This document shows, piece after piece, positions 18,961 through 28,056 of a DNA stretch of 43,881 nt. How positions within the stretch are numbered: the stretch's first letter is position 1; the number at the start of each line of letters is the position of its first letter. The stretch lies in NCBI GenBank assembly GCA_021777495.1, contig JAJYDL010000003.1:1-43881 (forward strand). Direction: 5' to 3'. This stretch comes from a bacterium (GTDB taxonomy: Bacteria; Patescibacteriota; Minisyncoccia; UBA6257; 2-01-FULL-56-20). The translations under genes and the position numbers were made by a program. A model generated the notes under the pieces. That model saw only the letters and a list, made by a program, of their open reading frames with translations. It was not told where the DNA came from and did no database searches.

Positions 18961-18975
18961 TCAGCGTCAAAAATT

Positions 18976-18996
18976 CCGGCACTCGCCGGGTTTTTT
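18976..18996 (+). terminator. Rho-independent terminator
   Basis: CCGGC-ACTC-GCCGG followed by GTTTTTTG. Confidence 0.85.
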
Positions 18997-19073
18997 GACA
19001 TTGGAGCGAAAAATGATATCATATCTCCGGCGTTTCGGCAGGGTGCAGTGCCGAAACGGAGAAGGGAGGTGCC

Positions 19074-19595
19074 ATGAAGCCCAAACCGGCGCCGAAAATG
19101 ATCTATCTTTCCAGGGATGATATCGAGTTCATCCGCAATGCGATGAGCTTGAGGCAGCTCGCGGGCAAGGCCATCGAAGTGATGACGCGCATGCCGGGGC
19201 CGATACGATGGGTCGCGGGTCCGCTTACGTCCGGAACGATGTCTCCTGCGAAGAACCGGGAACGTCTCCATCGGACGATACTCCATTACAAGGTGAGAGG
19301 AGTTCCTACGTTCAATTATCTTCCGTTCGAACGGAGGGCAAGAGCAATCCTCCAATGGGAGATCGGCAGGGGATCGAATCTTTCGCGGAAACAGCACCTT
19401 AGGCTGCAGGAACGCCTTCGCGACGGGTTTTATGCCCCCATCTTTGCGTCGGGGTTCGTCGGCGAGTTGCGCATCATGCCCGGCTCGGACGAATCTCTCA
19501 ATGTGCAGTGGATGCGGGGATACGCAAATGCAAAACGCATCCCCACGAAGGATATCTCGGAGGACCTCGTGTCCGCCGCGCAGCAATCGCAGTGA
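19074..19595 (+). CDS. Hypothetical protein, 173 aa
   Basis: Strong Shine-Dalgarno (gaagggaggtgccATG) and downstream terminator; no family recognised. Confidence 0.6.
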   Translation: MKPKPAPKMIYLSRDDIEFIRNAMSLRQLAGKAIEVMTRMPGPIRWVAGPLTSGTMSPAKNRERLHRTILHYKVRGVPTFNYLPFERRARAILQWEIGRGSNLSRKQHLRLQERLRDGFYAPIFASGFVGELRIMPGSDESLNVQWMRGYANAKRIPTKDISEDLVSAAQQSQ

Positions 19596-19597
19596 CG

Positions 19598-19657
19598 GCA
19601 GCGATCGCCATGATCGCTGCGATCGATGAGCCGTACCGTTTTCGGGCGGCTCTTTTT
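19598..19657 (+). terminator. Tandem hairpins ending in a T tract
   Basis: GCAGCGATC-GCCAT-GATCGCTGC, then GAGCCG...CGGCTCTTTTTC. Confidence 0.65.
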
Positions 19658-19913
19658 CATTTCCGGGCCGTCCCGGCTGCCGGGTTCCGAGGAGGGGAGC
19701 GCCATTCTTCGGATGGCCGTGCTTCACCGTTCCCGCGATGGACCAGTAGAGGAACCTTTCGATCGGCGGCAGAAAAGCGCAGGATTTACAATACAAATCC
19801 TCAGTTGGATAATCGGACGAAATCAGGGAAGTAGAACTGACAAAAGAGGTTGCGAAATGTAGAAAAATTACCAATTCTAATGAGATGCTGGGGAGGTGAA
19901 ACGAAGTGAAAAC

Positions 19914-20624
19914 TTATTTGACGCGATCCGCGATTGACCAGAGAAATTGAACATCATATGGAGATAACTTCACGATTTTAGGATTTTTTGGCATCTTTGC
20001 GGATCTCGATTGATATGAGATTGCTGAAATTTTTGATTTTTCCCGCGAAATAAGTTTTCTATAGAATAATGCAGCGATAAGATATGTCCCGAGAGGATTT
20101 GGATGATGTCCGTCGCGTTCAATAAGTTTTGTGTGCGGCCATTTCTTTATAGCAGCCATAAACGCAACCCCGGAATGGATAACCGGGGCATGCATAGCTC
20201 GGCCTGCTTTGGTATATGCGGCATCCAACCTTTTTGCGTCATTAAAAAGTCCTGGACCAACAAATGATGGGGGACAATAAAGCACGATCTTTGATTTATT
20301 TTCTTTTGCAATAGCATGGAATTTAGCGATATATTCAAAAAACTCCTTAGGATTGCCGACGTGGACGATGCCATCTTTTATGATCCCTCCCAATCTTCCG
20401 CGTTCCTGAAGGACGATATAGTCCCATTGACGACCTTCGATCTTTTTAAGTGTGTTTTTATCTTCCCATAGCATTTTGAGGGTTGCGCCGCCACGGAAGA
20501 TACCACCCACGGTCACCTTCGCCGAATGTGCATCTTTTGCAAACCGAGCGATAAGTTTTGGCAGACAGTGATAATAACTAAAACTGTTTCCGATGAAAAG
20601 GACAGATATATTTTTCTTTGGCAT
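19914..20624 (-). CDS. SGNH/GDSL-like hydrolase (DUF4886-like)
   Basis: N-terminal VLFIGNSFSYY (block I) and C-terminal ERDGHHPNPLGTYLIA (block V). ATG 20624 lies 7 nt after TAGAAT. Confidence 0.7.
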   Translation of the reverse strand: MPKKNISVLFIGNSFSYYHCLPKLIARFAKDAHSAKVTVGGIFRGGATLKMLWEDKNTLKKIEGRQWDYIVLQERGRLGGIIKDGIVHVGNPKEFFEYIAKFHAIAKENKSKIVLYCPPSFVGPGLFNDAKRLDAAYTKAGRAMHAPVIHSGVAFMAAIKKWPHTKLIERDGHHPNPLGTYLIAALFYRKLISREKSKISAISYQSRSAKMPKNPKIVKLSPYDVQFLWSIADRVK

Positions 20625-20676
20625 ATTATTGATTCTAACAGCGAATCGGTCCCGGTTACCCGATAAAACGAGCTTG

Positions 20677-20750
20677 TGGCTGGGGGACTAGGAATCGAAC
20701 CTAGATTCACGGCTCCAAAGGCCGCTGTCCTACCGTTAGACGATCCCCCA
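20677..20750 (-). tRNA. tRNA-Gln(TTG), CCA encoded
   Basis: Minus strand TGGGGGATCGTCTAACGGTAGGACAGCGGCCTTTGGAGCCGTGAATCTAGGTTCGATTCCTAGTCCCCCAGCCA; anticodon loop CTTTGGA. Confidence 0.94.
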
Positions 20751-20834
20751 ACGAGATGCGGAAAACACCTTGTATAATGTATTATATAAGAGGATGGGCG
20801 GCAAGGAACGTTTTTAAAGATCGGGTCGAACGCA

Positions 20835-21386
20835 ATGAACAACAAGGATCACGAAGAATCTGTTTTTGCGCCGGAAAGATCGGCGGCGGCGGAGGGGGAT
20901 GGGGTATTCAAACCGGAAGTTCCCGGGAGCGTCGCCTCATCCGAAAATGCACATTCGGAGCGTCCGGATCCGGTGCGGGAGGTCGATGACGGCGTATTCC
21001 TCCCCGAGCTAGAAGAGGAGGATGACTGGATGCATCGGATCGATACCCTTCGTCAGGATATTTTGCAGGGAGGTACTCGTCCCGATACCGGTCCTTCGGA
21101 GGTAAATCCCGTTTCTTCGGCCGAGCGCGTGGATACCGCTCCCGGCAGCGGGGGAGGGGCCGGAGGTGGAGGAAGATTTTTTCTTAGCGGTATCGGATTC
21201 CTCGGGTCATTGTTGTTCGGTGGGGTGGCGGCGGGATTCACCGCATTCAAGCACTTTGTCGGGCGTATGTCGTGGGCCAAAGGGAAATTTGGCGGAGGTG
21301 GCGGTGGAGGCGGCGGATCGCATGGCAAGGCATCGCACAAGCCATCGGGCGGAGGTAGAAAAGGCGGGGGAGGAGGCCATCACTGA
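20835..21386 (+). CDS. Acidic / Gly-rich membrane-associated protein
   Basis: Acidic N-terminus, one hydrophobic stretch FFLSGIGFLGSLLFGGVAAGFTAF, and a poly-Gly/His/Lys C-terminus. No family recognised. Confidence 0.5.
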   Translation: MNNKDHEESVFAPERSAAAEGDGVFKPEVPGSVASSENAHSERPDPVREVDDGVFLPELEEEDDWMHRIDTLRQDILQGGTRPDTGPSEVNPVSSAERVDTAPGSGGGAGGGGRFFLSGIGFLGSLLFGGVAAGFTAFKHFVGRMSWAKGKFGGGGGGGGGSHGKASHKPSGGGRKGGGGGHH

Positions 21387-21415
21387 TCGCAATCAAATAA
21401 TAATATATAACCTTC

Positions 21416-22027
21416 ATGAAATATGAATTGCCGCAGTTGCCGTATGGGTACGACGCGCTCGAGCCGTACCTCGATGCGAGGACGATGGAGATCCATCATA
21501 CGAAACATCATCAGGCGTACGTGGATAACCTGAACGCCGCGCTCGAGAAGCACCCCGAGATCGCGGACAAACCGCTCGAGGAACTTCTGCGCGCCATCGA
21601 CACGGTACCGGAGGATATCCGCACCGCGGTTCGGAATCATGGCGGCGGACATATGAATCATTCGTTTTTCTGGACAATCATGGGGCCTGCGGCGGGGGAC
21701 GATGCGCATCCCGCCGGCAAGGTGGGGGAGATGATCGACGCGTCGTTCGGCGGATTTGCCCTGTTCAAGGAATCGTTCGCCAAAGCCGCGGCCTCGGTGT
21801 TCGGTTCCGGGTGGGCATGGCTTGTGATCGGCGCGGACGGGAAGCCGGCGATCATAACAACGCCCAATCAGGACAGTCCCCTCATGACGGGCGCGCATCC
21901 GGTGCTCGGACTCGACGTCTGGGAGCACGCCTACTATCTGAAGTATCAGAACAAGCGCCCCGATTACATCGATGCGTGGTGGCATGTGGTGGATTGGAAG
22001 CGCATCGAGGAGAAATTCACTTCCTGA
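21416..22027 (+). CDS. sodA: Superoxide dismutase (Fe/Mn family)
   Basis: [70 protein letters not shown]. Confidence 0.93.
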   Translation: MKYELPQLPYGYDALEPYLDARTMEIHHTKHHQAYVDNLNAALEKHPEIADKPLEELLRAIDTVPEDIRTAVRNHGGGHMNHSFFWTIMGPAAGDDAHPAGKVGEMIDASFGGFALFKESFAKAAASVFGSGWAWLVIGADGKPAIITTPNQDSPLMTGAHPVLGLDVWEHAYYLKYQNKRPDYIDAWWHVVDWKRIEEKFTS

Positions 22028-22039
22028 CGCGGCTGCCTC

Positions 22040-22048
22040 TGGTATACT
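22040..22048 (+). promoter_or_regulatory. Extended -10 element (TGGTATACT) 6 nt upstream of the giant surface protein ATG
   Basis: TGG-TATACT-GATTTC-ATG; the predicted TSS coincides with the start codon. Confidence 0.5.
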
Positions 22049-22054
22049 GATTTC

Positions 22055-25000
22055 ATGGGTTCCCCTGCGAACAACAACAGGAGGAAATTGTTCGATGTAG
22101 GGGCCTCCCGCGCGAGAGGCCGCCGTTGGAGTTTTCTCTATGGCCGCAACGCGCTTAACCTGAGGCCCCATTTCCGCGTGCGCCATCCGTGGATCACGGC
22201 GCTTGGCGCGGTTGCGATCGTCGGGATCGTGTTCGTCGGCGTGCGTCAGTTCTCAACCCGTGCGGAGGTGAGCGATTTCTATCCGACGACGTGTCTCGGC
22301 GACTGGCAGAATCCTTCGAATGCGGCGAACCAGCCCGAAACGATGGGAGTTTCCGGCACCCCTTTCACTTCCCAGAATTCCGCCGTATTCAACGCTTCCG
22401 GCACGCAGATTTTCTGCGGAGGTTTTGTGCCGCCCGGCTTTTCGAGCTCCGGCACCATCACGAACGTCGGCCTTACTCTTGTATGGCAGGTGGGCAACGG
22501 AACCGTCGCTCCTCCTCCGGGAAGCGATACGGCCGTCACGCCATCAAGTACGGTGGCAGGGAGTACTGCTGCCGCGACCACAACCACTGCTTCGTCCTCG
22601 ATCCCGGATGCCGCCTCCGGCAGTAGTTCCTCTGCGGCAACGTCTACGACCACAACTTCCGCATCCGCTTCGACTTCAACTCCTGCTTCCGCGCCCACCA
22701 CCACTACTTCATCTCCGTCCGATACCTCGATACCACCTCCTTCTGCGACGGCTACAACTTCCGCTCCTGCTCCTGCGCCCTCATCTACGCCCACACCTCC
22801 GCCTCCGGCCCCCGCGCCTTCATCTTCGATCCCCGCTCCTGCTCCTACGCCTACCGCAACGGCGGCTTCGGGCACTTCCGCGTTTGCGGCGTTCAAGAAT
22901 CTGCTTTCCTATTTCGTGCCGCCCGCGTTCGCCGATGGAACAACCTCGCCTTCGGTTTCCGGTCCGAACGACAGTTCGACCGCCGTCATCGAGCCGCCGA
23001 TCGCCGCTTTGCCTGCATCGACAACTTCCATTTCCAGTTCCGCCGAGAGCCCCCTTCCTTCCGGAAGCATATCCCCGTCCGCGACATCATCCCCGTCCGC
23101 GGCAACCCCCGCCGCGTCCGCGCCCGACGAGAACTTCCTTCAGGTGAGCTATAGCACCGACGGTACGACCTGGATCCCCATCCAGAAAGTGAACGAAGCA
23201 AACTGGAAAGATCTCACGATCACCATTCCGGTCACCGACTGGACGGATCTTTCCAAGCTTCAGATCCGTATTGCTTCGATCCCGACTTCTCTGCAAGTGA
23301 TCCCCCCCGTCTATCTCGACGGCATGATGGTAGAGGTGCATTACGTCGTGGGCCCCATGGAGAACGGGGGAGGCGGATCATCGAATGCCACTCCTGCCGC
23401 AGCGCCTTCGGCGGCGGTTCCCGTCGTCGTGACCCATGCAACGCTCGCTCCCGTGAACGGGAAGACGAACTTCGGTGCCGATGAAGCTCCCACGTTCGAA
23501 TACAACCTGAACAGTCTTCCTACCTCCACCACATCCACGCCCGCTGCCGGACCGCCGCAGTCGTTCAATGATCTGCGCGGAAGCGGAACGCCGTCATGGC
23601 GGGATTTTTTTTATTCATTGCTTGATGGCCTTGGCTCCCGTGCCGATGCCCAGACCGTTTCGGTCCCGACGCCCACGCCGGGCAATCCCGTCGTGGCGGA
23701 GATCGACGATCCTTCCGGCAAGCCGACCGGGTTCCAGCCGGTCATTGCGACCGTCAATAATCAGCTGAACGTGGGCCTTCCCGAACCCACGACCGCATTC
23801 CGTCCCGGCCGCTATACCCTCAAGCTCTGGATCCTCCATAACGGCGTCGTCTATGCCACCGAGAACACGTTCACCTGGGGAGTGCTTGCGGTGAACTTCG
23901 ATAAGTCCCTCTATTCCCTCAACGATACGGCGCATATCGGATTCGGGGTGCTTGATGATGCGGGGAACACCGTCTGCGGCGCGCCCATCTCGATGACCGT
24001 GACCGACCCCGGAGGTACGGTGCATCAGTTCTCGACCGCCAATGGAAGCATTGCGCAAAGCCCCACATGCGGACCGGCGACCGTGACGAACGTGCCGGAC
24101 TACGCAGCCTCTATGGCGCTCCATGCCGTCGGCACCTATCGGGTCTCGGTCACCGCGCTTACGCCGGACGGCATGCGTACGTTGAGCGATCAGTTCGGCG
24201 TGCAGGATCCGCCGCTCTTCGACGTGACGCGCGACGCGCCGACGCGCATCTACCCTCCCGTTCCCTACGGCGTTTCGATTGCCGTGAAAGCAAACGCGGA
24301 TTACAACGGCACGATCACCGAAACGGTGCCGGCATCCTTCGGGATCGAGGGCGGGAATTTTTCCTCGCAATCGTCCAACGGGACGGATGTCACGCTTTCA
24401 TGGAACGCGAAACTCAAAAAAGGGGATACGATAACCCTTCACTATGTATTTAAGGCTCCCGATGTGAGTCCGGAACTTTACAAGATCGGACCGTTGCAGA
24501 TCGGTACGTGGGCGGAAACCCGCCAATGGCAGATCGCCGCGGACGCCATTGCGACGAAGCAGATCTTCATCACGAGCACCGCCTCCACCACCTGGACCGT
24601 ACCCGCGGACTGGAACAGCGCTTCGAACACGATCGAGCTGATCGGGGGCGGCGGAGGGGGCGGCGCGGGGGGTGCTGCGCAAGGCGCGGGCGGTGGCGGC
24701 GGAGGAGGCGGTGCGTATGCAAAAATAAGCAACTTCAGCGCGGCGCCGGGAACTTCGGTCAAGATACAGGTGGGCGCTGCGGGGGGATCTGCCGTTGGCG
24801 GCGCCCTTACCTATTTCGGATGGAACGGTTCCGGTGCGACGACGACGTGCAGTGCGACGACGATGTCCGCGTGCGCCGCTGCCGGCGGCGCCGGAAACTC
24901 TGCTTCGGGAAATCTTCCCGGGAACTCGGTATCGGGGGGGCTTGCGACAGGAAGCGTGGGATCCACCACATATAACGGTGGAGGCGGATCATCGGGCGGT

Positions 25001-26947
25001 GCCACGGGAGGTTCGAACTCCGGCGCGGGCGGCGGAGGAGGCGGTGCGGCAGGTTTGAATGCAGGAGGCACCACCGGTGCCGTGGGGAGTCTTACGACCG
25101 GCGGTGCGGGCGGTCAGGGTGACGGAACTTTCGGCGGTGCGGGCGGCGCGGCGGACACGGCGGGAAGCAACGGAACCGAGTGGAGTGCCTCTCCGGCATA
25201 CGGTTCCGGCGGCGGAGGAGGCGGTGCGTCGGGCGGCGGACACGGCGCGGCCGGCGTTGCGGGACAGGCCGGCGGTACGTATGGCGCGGGCGGCGGAGGA
25301 GGTTCGGGAGTCGGAAAGGGAGGGAGCGGAAGCGGCGGCGCGGGCGGCGCGGGCACGCAAGGCATCATCGTCATCACGTACACCCAGGCAGGAGTCCTCA
25401 TCGGCGACGGGACGCAGCCGGCGCCGGTCACCATCGGCCCCGGAGCAAATGCCACGACGAGCGACGCGTTCACGTTCGTGACGAATGTGGGCACGACGAC
25501 GATCACGAGCGTCACGACGACGCTTTCCACGGTGGCGGGCGTGGGACTCGTCGAGATCGCGAACAGCAACGGCACCACGATCTACGGATCGAGCACCAAC
25601 CTCGTTGCGACAACCACCGTGTTTGCGAGTACCACGTTCACCATTCCTGTGAGCGGTTTGAGCCTGAGCACCGCTACGACGACTTTTACGGTCCTCGTGC
25701 AACCGAAGAACGCGACATCCATGCCCGCGGTGCCGGGGGGCACCTATACGGTGACGTCCACCGTCACCGGATGGATCGACAGCAAAGGGCTTGCCACGGG
25801 CGGCGCGAATACCACCTCATCGGTGATCACAATCGATAATCAATCGCCCGGCAATGTAACGAATGCCACCGGTACACCCGCAAACGGGTCGGTTGTTCTT
25901 TCATGGACCAATCCCACCGACCCCGATTTCGCGCAAACCGTCGTGCTTCGGGCAACATCATCCGTTACGGTTGCGCCCACCGAGGGGACATCCTATTCGG
26001 CGGGGAACAGCATCAATGCCACGACTACGGTCGCATGCGTCGCCGCGTCGAGCACTTCGGGCTGCACCGATACGGGGCTTACCAACGGGACGTCATATTA
26101 TTACAAGATCTTCGCCCGTGATAATTTCTATAACTATGCAACGGGAACGTCCGCGGGTCCTTTTGTCCCGTCGGGAGGGGGAACGCCGGTTGTTTCCAAT
26201 CTTCTTCTGAACGGAGTCAGCGCCATCACGCTCGTGCCGAATTCCACGCAAAGCGTTTCCGTCACTGCATCCACGACCGACTCCGCCGGTCCTGCGGACA
26301 TCAAATACGCCACATCCACCATCTACCGCTCGGGCGTCGGTGCGAACTGTGCGGCAAGCAACTTGAACTGCTATCAGCTTGCGAGCTCGAGTTGCACGTT
26401 TTCGGGTTCCAGCTCCACGGTTACCTGCACTGCGAATATCGCCTATATCGCCCAGCCGACCGATACCTCCACATATGCGGGCCAGTCGTGGATGGCCGCG
26501 GTCACCGTCGCGGGAGGTGCGGGATCGGGAAGCGCCACGACGACCGGAGGGGTTACGTTGAATACGCTCCTTGCCCTCAACGTGACGACATCGTCCGTGA
26601 ACTACGGGCTTGTTGCGGCGAACGGTTCATCCGGCAATCAGACGACCACGGTCCAGAACGTGGGTAACGCCCCGATCGCCCTTTCGCTTTCCGGCACGAG
26701 CCTCGCCCTTTCCGGGAATCCTTCCGTCACCATTCCCGTGACCGCCGAGCAGTATTCCACGACGACGTTCGCATGGGGTGCCGCCGCGCAGCTCGGCATC
26801 GCAACCTCCACGGTGCCGGGATTTTCCCTCGCGGCGCCCACTACGACGACCACCACCGTCCAAGGGAACATCTTCTGGGCGATCGGCGGGTTCATTGCGC
26901 CCACGGGGACCTATAACGGCACGATCTCCTTCACGGCGTCACCTTAG
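22055..26947 (+). CDS. Giant (1630 aa) modular surface protein
   Basis: N-terminal TM ITALGAVAIVGIVFVGV; PAST-rich linker; Gly-rich domain (TWTVPADWNSASNTIELIGGGGGGG...); Fn3-like region; C-terminal anchor-like module. Confidence 0.8.
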   Translation: MGSPANNNRRKLFDVGASRARGRRWSFLYGRNALNLRPHFRVRHPWITALGAVAIVGIVFVGVRQFSTRAEVSDFYPTTCLGDWQNPSNAANQPETMGVSGTPFTSQNSAVFNASGTQIFCGGFVPPGFSSSGTITNVGLTLVWQVGNGTVAPPPGSDTAVTPSSTVAGSTAAATTTTASSSIPDAASGSSSSAATSTTTTSASASTSTPASAPTTTTSSPSDTSIPPPSATATTSAPAPAPSSTPTPPPPAPAPSSSIPAPAPTPTATAASGTSAFAAFKNLLSYFVPPAFADGTTSPSVSGPNDSSTAVIEPPIAALPASTTSISSSAESPLPSGSISPSATSSPSAATPAASAPDENFLQVSYSTDGTTWIPIQKVNEANWKDLTITIPVTDWTDLSKLQIRIASIPTSLQVIPPVYLDGMMVEVHYVVGPMENGGGGSSNATPAAAPSAAVPVVVTHATLAPVNGKTNFGADEAPTFEYNLNSLPTSTTSTPAAGPPQSFNDLRGSGTPSWRDFFYSLLDGLGSRADAQTVSVPTPTPGNPVVAEIDDPSGKPTGFQPVIATVNNQLNVGLPEPTTAFRPGRYTLKLWILHNGVVYATENTFTWGVLAVNFDKSLYSLNDTAHIGFGVLDDAGNTVCGAPISMTVTDPGGTVHQFSTANGSIAQSPTCGPATVTNVPDYAASMALHAVGTYRVSVTALTPDGMRTLSDQFGVQDPPLFDVTRDAPTRIYPPVPYGVSIAVKANADYNGTITETVPASFGIEGGNFSSQSSNGTDVTLSWNAKLKKGDTITLHYVFKAPDVSPELYKIGPLQIGTWAETRQWQIAADAIATKQIFITSTASTTWTVPADWNSASNTIELIGGGGGGGAGGAAQGAGGGGGGGGAYAKISNFSAAPGTSVKIQVGAAGGSAVGGALTYFGWNGSGATTTCSATTMSACAAAGGAGNSASGNLPGNSVSGGLATGSVGSTTYNGGGGSSGGATGGSNSGAGGGGGGAAGLNAGGTTGAVGSLTTGGAGGQGDGTFGGAGGAADTAGSNGTEWSASPAYGSGGGGGGASGGGHGAAGVAGQAGGTYGAGGGGGSGVGKGGSGSGGAGGAGTQGIIVITYTQAGVLIGDGTQPAPVTIGPGANATTSDAFTFVTNVGTTTITSVTTTLSTVAGVGLVEIANSNGTTIYGSSTNLVATTTVFASTTFTIPVSGLSLSTATTTFTVLVQPKNATSMPAVPGGTYTVTSTVTGWIDSKGLATGGANTTSSVITIDNQSPGNVTNATGTPANGSVVLSWTNPTDPDFAQTVVLRATSSVTVAPTEGTSYSAGNSINATTTVACVAASSTSGCTDTGLTNGTSYYYKIFARDNFYNYATGTSAGPFVPSGGGTPVVSNLLLNGVSAITLVPNSTQSVSVTASTTDSAGPADIKYATSTIYRSGVGANCAASNLNCYQLASSSCTFSGSSSTVTCTANIAYIAQPTDTSTYAGQSWMAAVTVAGGAGSGSATTTGGVTLNTLLALNVTTSSVNYGLVAANGSSGNQTTTVQNVGNAPIALSLSGTSLALSGNPSVTIPVTAEQYSTTTFAWGAAAQLGIATSTVPGFSLAAPTTTTTTVQGNIFWAIGGFIAPTGTYNGTISFTASP

Positions 26948-26988
26948 CGTGGTTCCGAGTTATCCACAACGGCGACCATACCGTCGTC

Positions 26989-26997
26989 TGGTATAAT
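26989..26997 (+). promoter_or_regulatory. Extended -10 promoter (TGGTATAAT) upstream of the 27025 gene
   Basis: TGGTATAATG, then an approximately 20-nt leader with AAAGGA Shine-Dalgarno. Confidence 0.55.
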
Positions 26998-27024
26998 GAA
27001 TGCATTGAAACTAAAAGGATTTTT

Positions 27025-27987
27025 ATGGATATACAGCGCATAGAGCGGAGGAGGATGATAGGAACGGCGATTGCCGTGGTGTTTATCTCTGCCGGAATCG
27101 GTTTTTTCGGGCATGTGGTATTCGGGGCGAACGTATCAAGCTCCGTTGTCGTCACGGCGACGGCGCCTACGATGGGGACGGTGACGGTGAACGGGGGGAA
27201 TAATATCACGCTCAGTCCCGGAGGGACCGTGGCGGTTCCCGTGACCGCACAGGTGAACGATTATAACGGCTGCACCGACTTCAGTTCGGGCACCACGACC
27301 GTCGCGCTTTGGTATTCCGTGGCGGGATCCTCCACCTGCCTTTCGGGCGGAGCGCCGGGGAACCTCAATACGTGCTATGTCGCTACGGCATTCACCACGT
27401 CGACCTGCTCCGGTTCCATTGCAAATACGACGACGACCTTCAATATGGAATATTTCGCGAAGGCGACCGATGCCTCCTCGAGCGTGCCGAGCGCAAACTG
27501 GCGCGCCACGGTGATCTTCAAAGCACCCTCGGGTTCCACGACGAGCGCCGATTCCGCCTCCGGCACCACGCCCGACGTGCTCACGCTCCTTGCGTTCAAC
27601 CTTTCGACGAGCACGATCAACTACGGAAACGTAGGTGCGGGGGCCAACACCGGGGCCACCAATCAAAACGTGAATATCCAGAATTACGGCAATTCGACCG
27701 ACGGATCGTATCTCTATGGCACCGCAATGCTGAATGCGGCATCGAGCACCCTCTCTATGCCGACTTCATCCCAGCTGTATGCAACGACGACTTTCAATGC
27801 AGGTTCGGCGGGGACGCCCCTTTCGGATGTGGCGACCACGCAGATCACCGGTTTTTCGCTCACTGCGCCCACGACAACCTCTGTAGTAAGCAGTTCCGTA
27901 TACTGGGGACTCAGTGTTCCGGGCGGGACTCCGACGGGAACCTATAACGCCACAAACACCTTCAGCGCCCTCTTCGTTTCATCATAA
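27025..27987 (+). CDS. Secreted surface protein sharing the C-terminal module of the giant protein
   Basis: Signal/TM IGTAIAVVFISAGIGFFGHVVFG; C-terminus resembles residues near the end of the 22055-26947 product. Confidence 0.7.
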   Translation: MDIQRIERRRMIGTAIAVVFISAGIGFFGHVVFGANVSSSVVVTATAPTMGTVTVNGGNNITLSPGGTVAVPVTAQVNDYNGCTDFSSGTTTVALWYSVAGSSTCLSGGAPGNLNTCYVATAFTTSTCSGSIANTTTTFNMEYFAKATDASSSVPSANWRATVIFKAPSGSTTSADSASGTTPDVLTLLAFNLSTSTINYGNVGAGANTGATNQNVNIQNYGNSTDGSYLYGTAMLNAASSTLSMPTSSQLYATTTFNAGSAGTPLSDVATTQITGFSLTAPTTTSVVSSSVYWGLSVPGGTPTGTYNATNTFSALFVSS

Positions 27988-28056
27988 CGGCGGTTCCCGG
28001 GCCTTGTCCCGGGAGTCCGGAGGGGATACTATATCGAAGACCCTCACACTCGCACG

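Noticed and set aside
18699-19874. 391-aa minus-strand ORF spanning several loci
   Set aside because: Runs antisense through the 40-aa gene, two terminators and the SD-led 173-aa gene; no coherent protein character.
19658-19913. Possible decayed gene or small RNA in the AT-rich gap
   Set aside because: Short frames with stops and no confident homology by eye; left unassigned.
19700-20760. Integrated element with att repeats at tRNA-Gln
   Set aside because: No integrase and no clear duplicate of the tRNA 3' end on the far side, so only reported as a compositional island.
24640-25380. G-rich tract as possible CRISPR or non-coding repeat
   Set aside because: No regular repeat/spacer structure; encodes the Gly-rich domain in frame.
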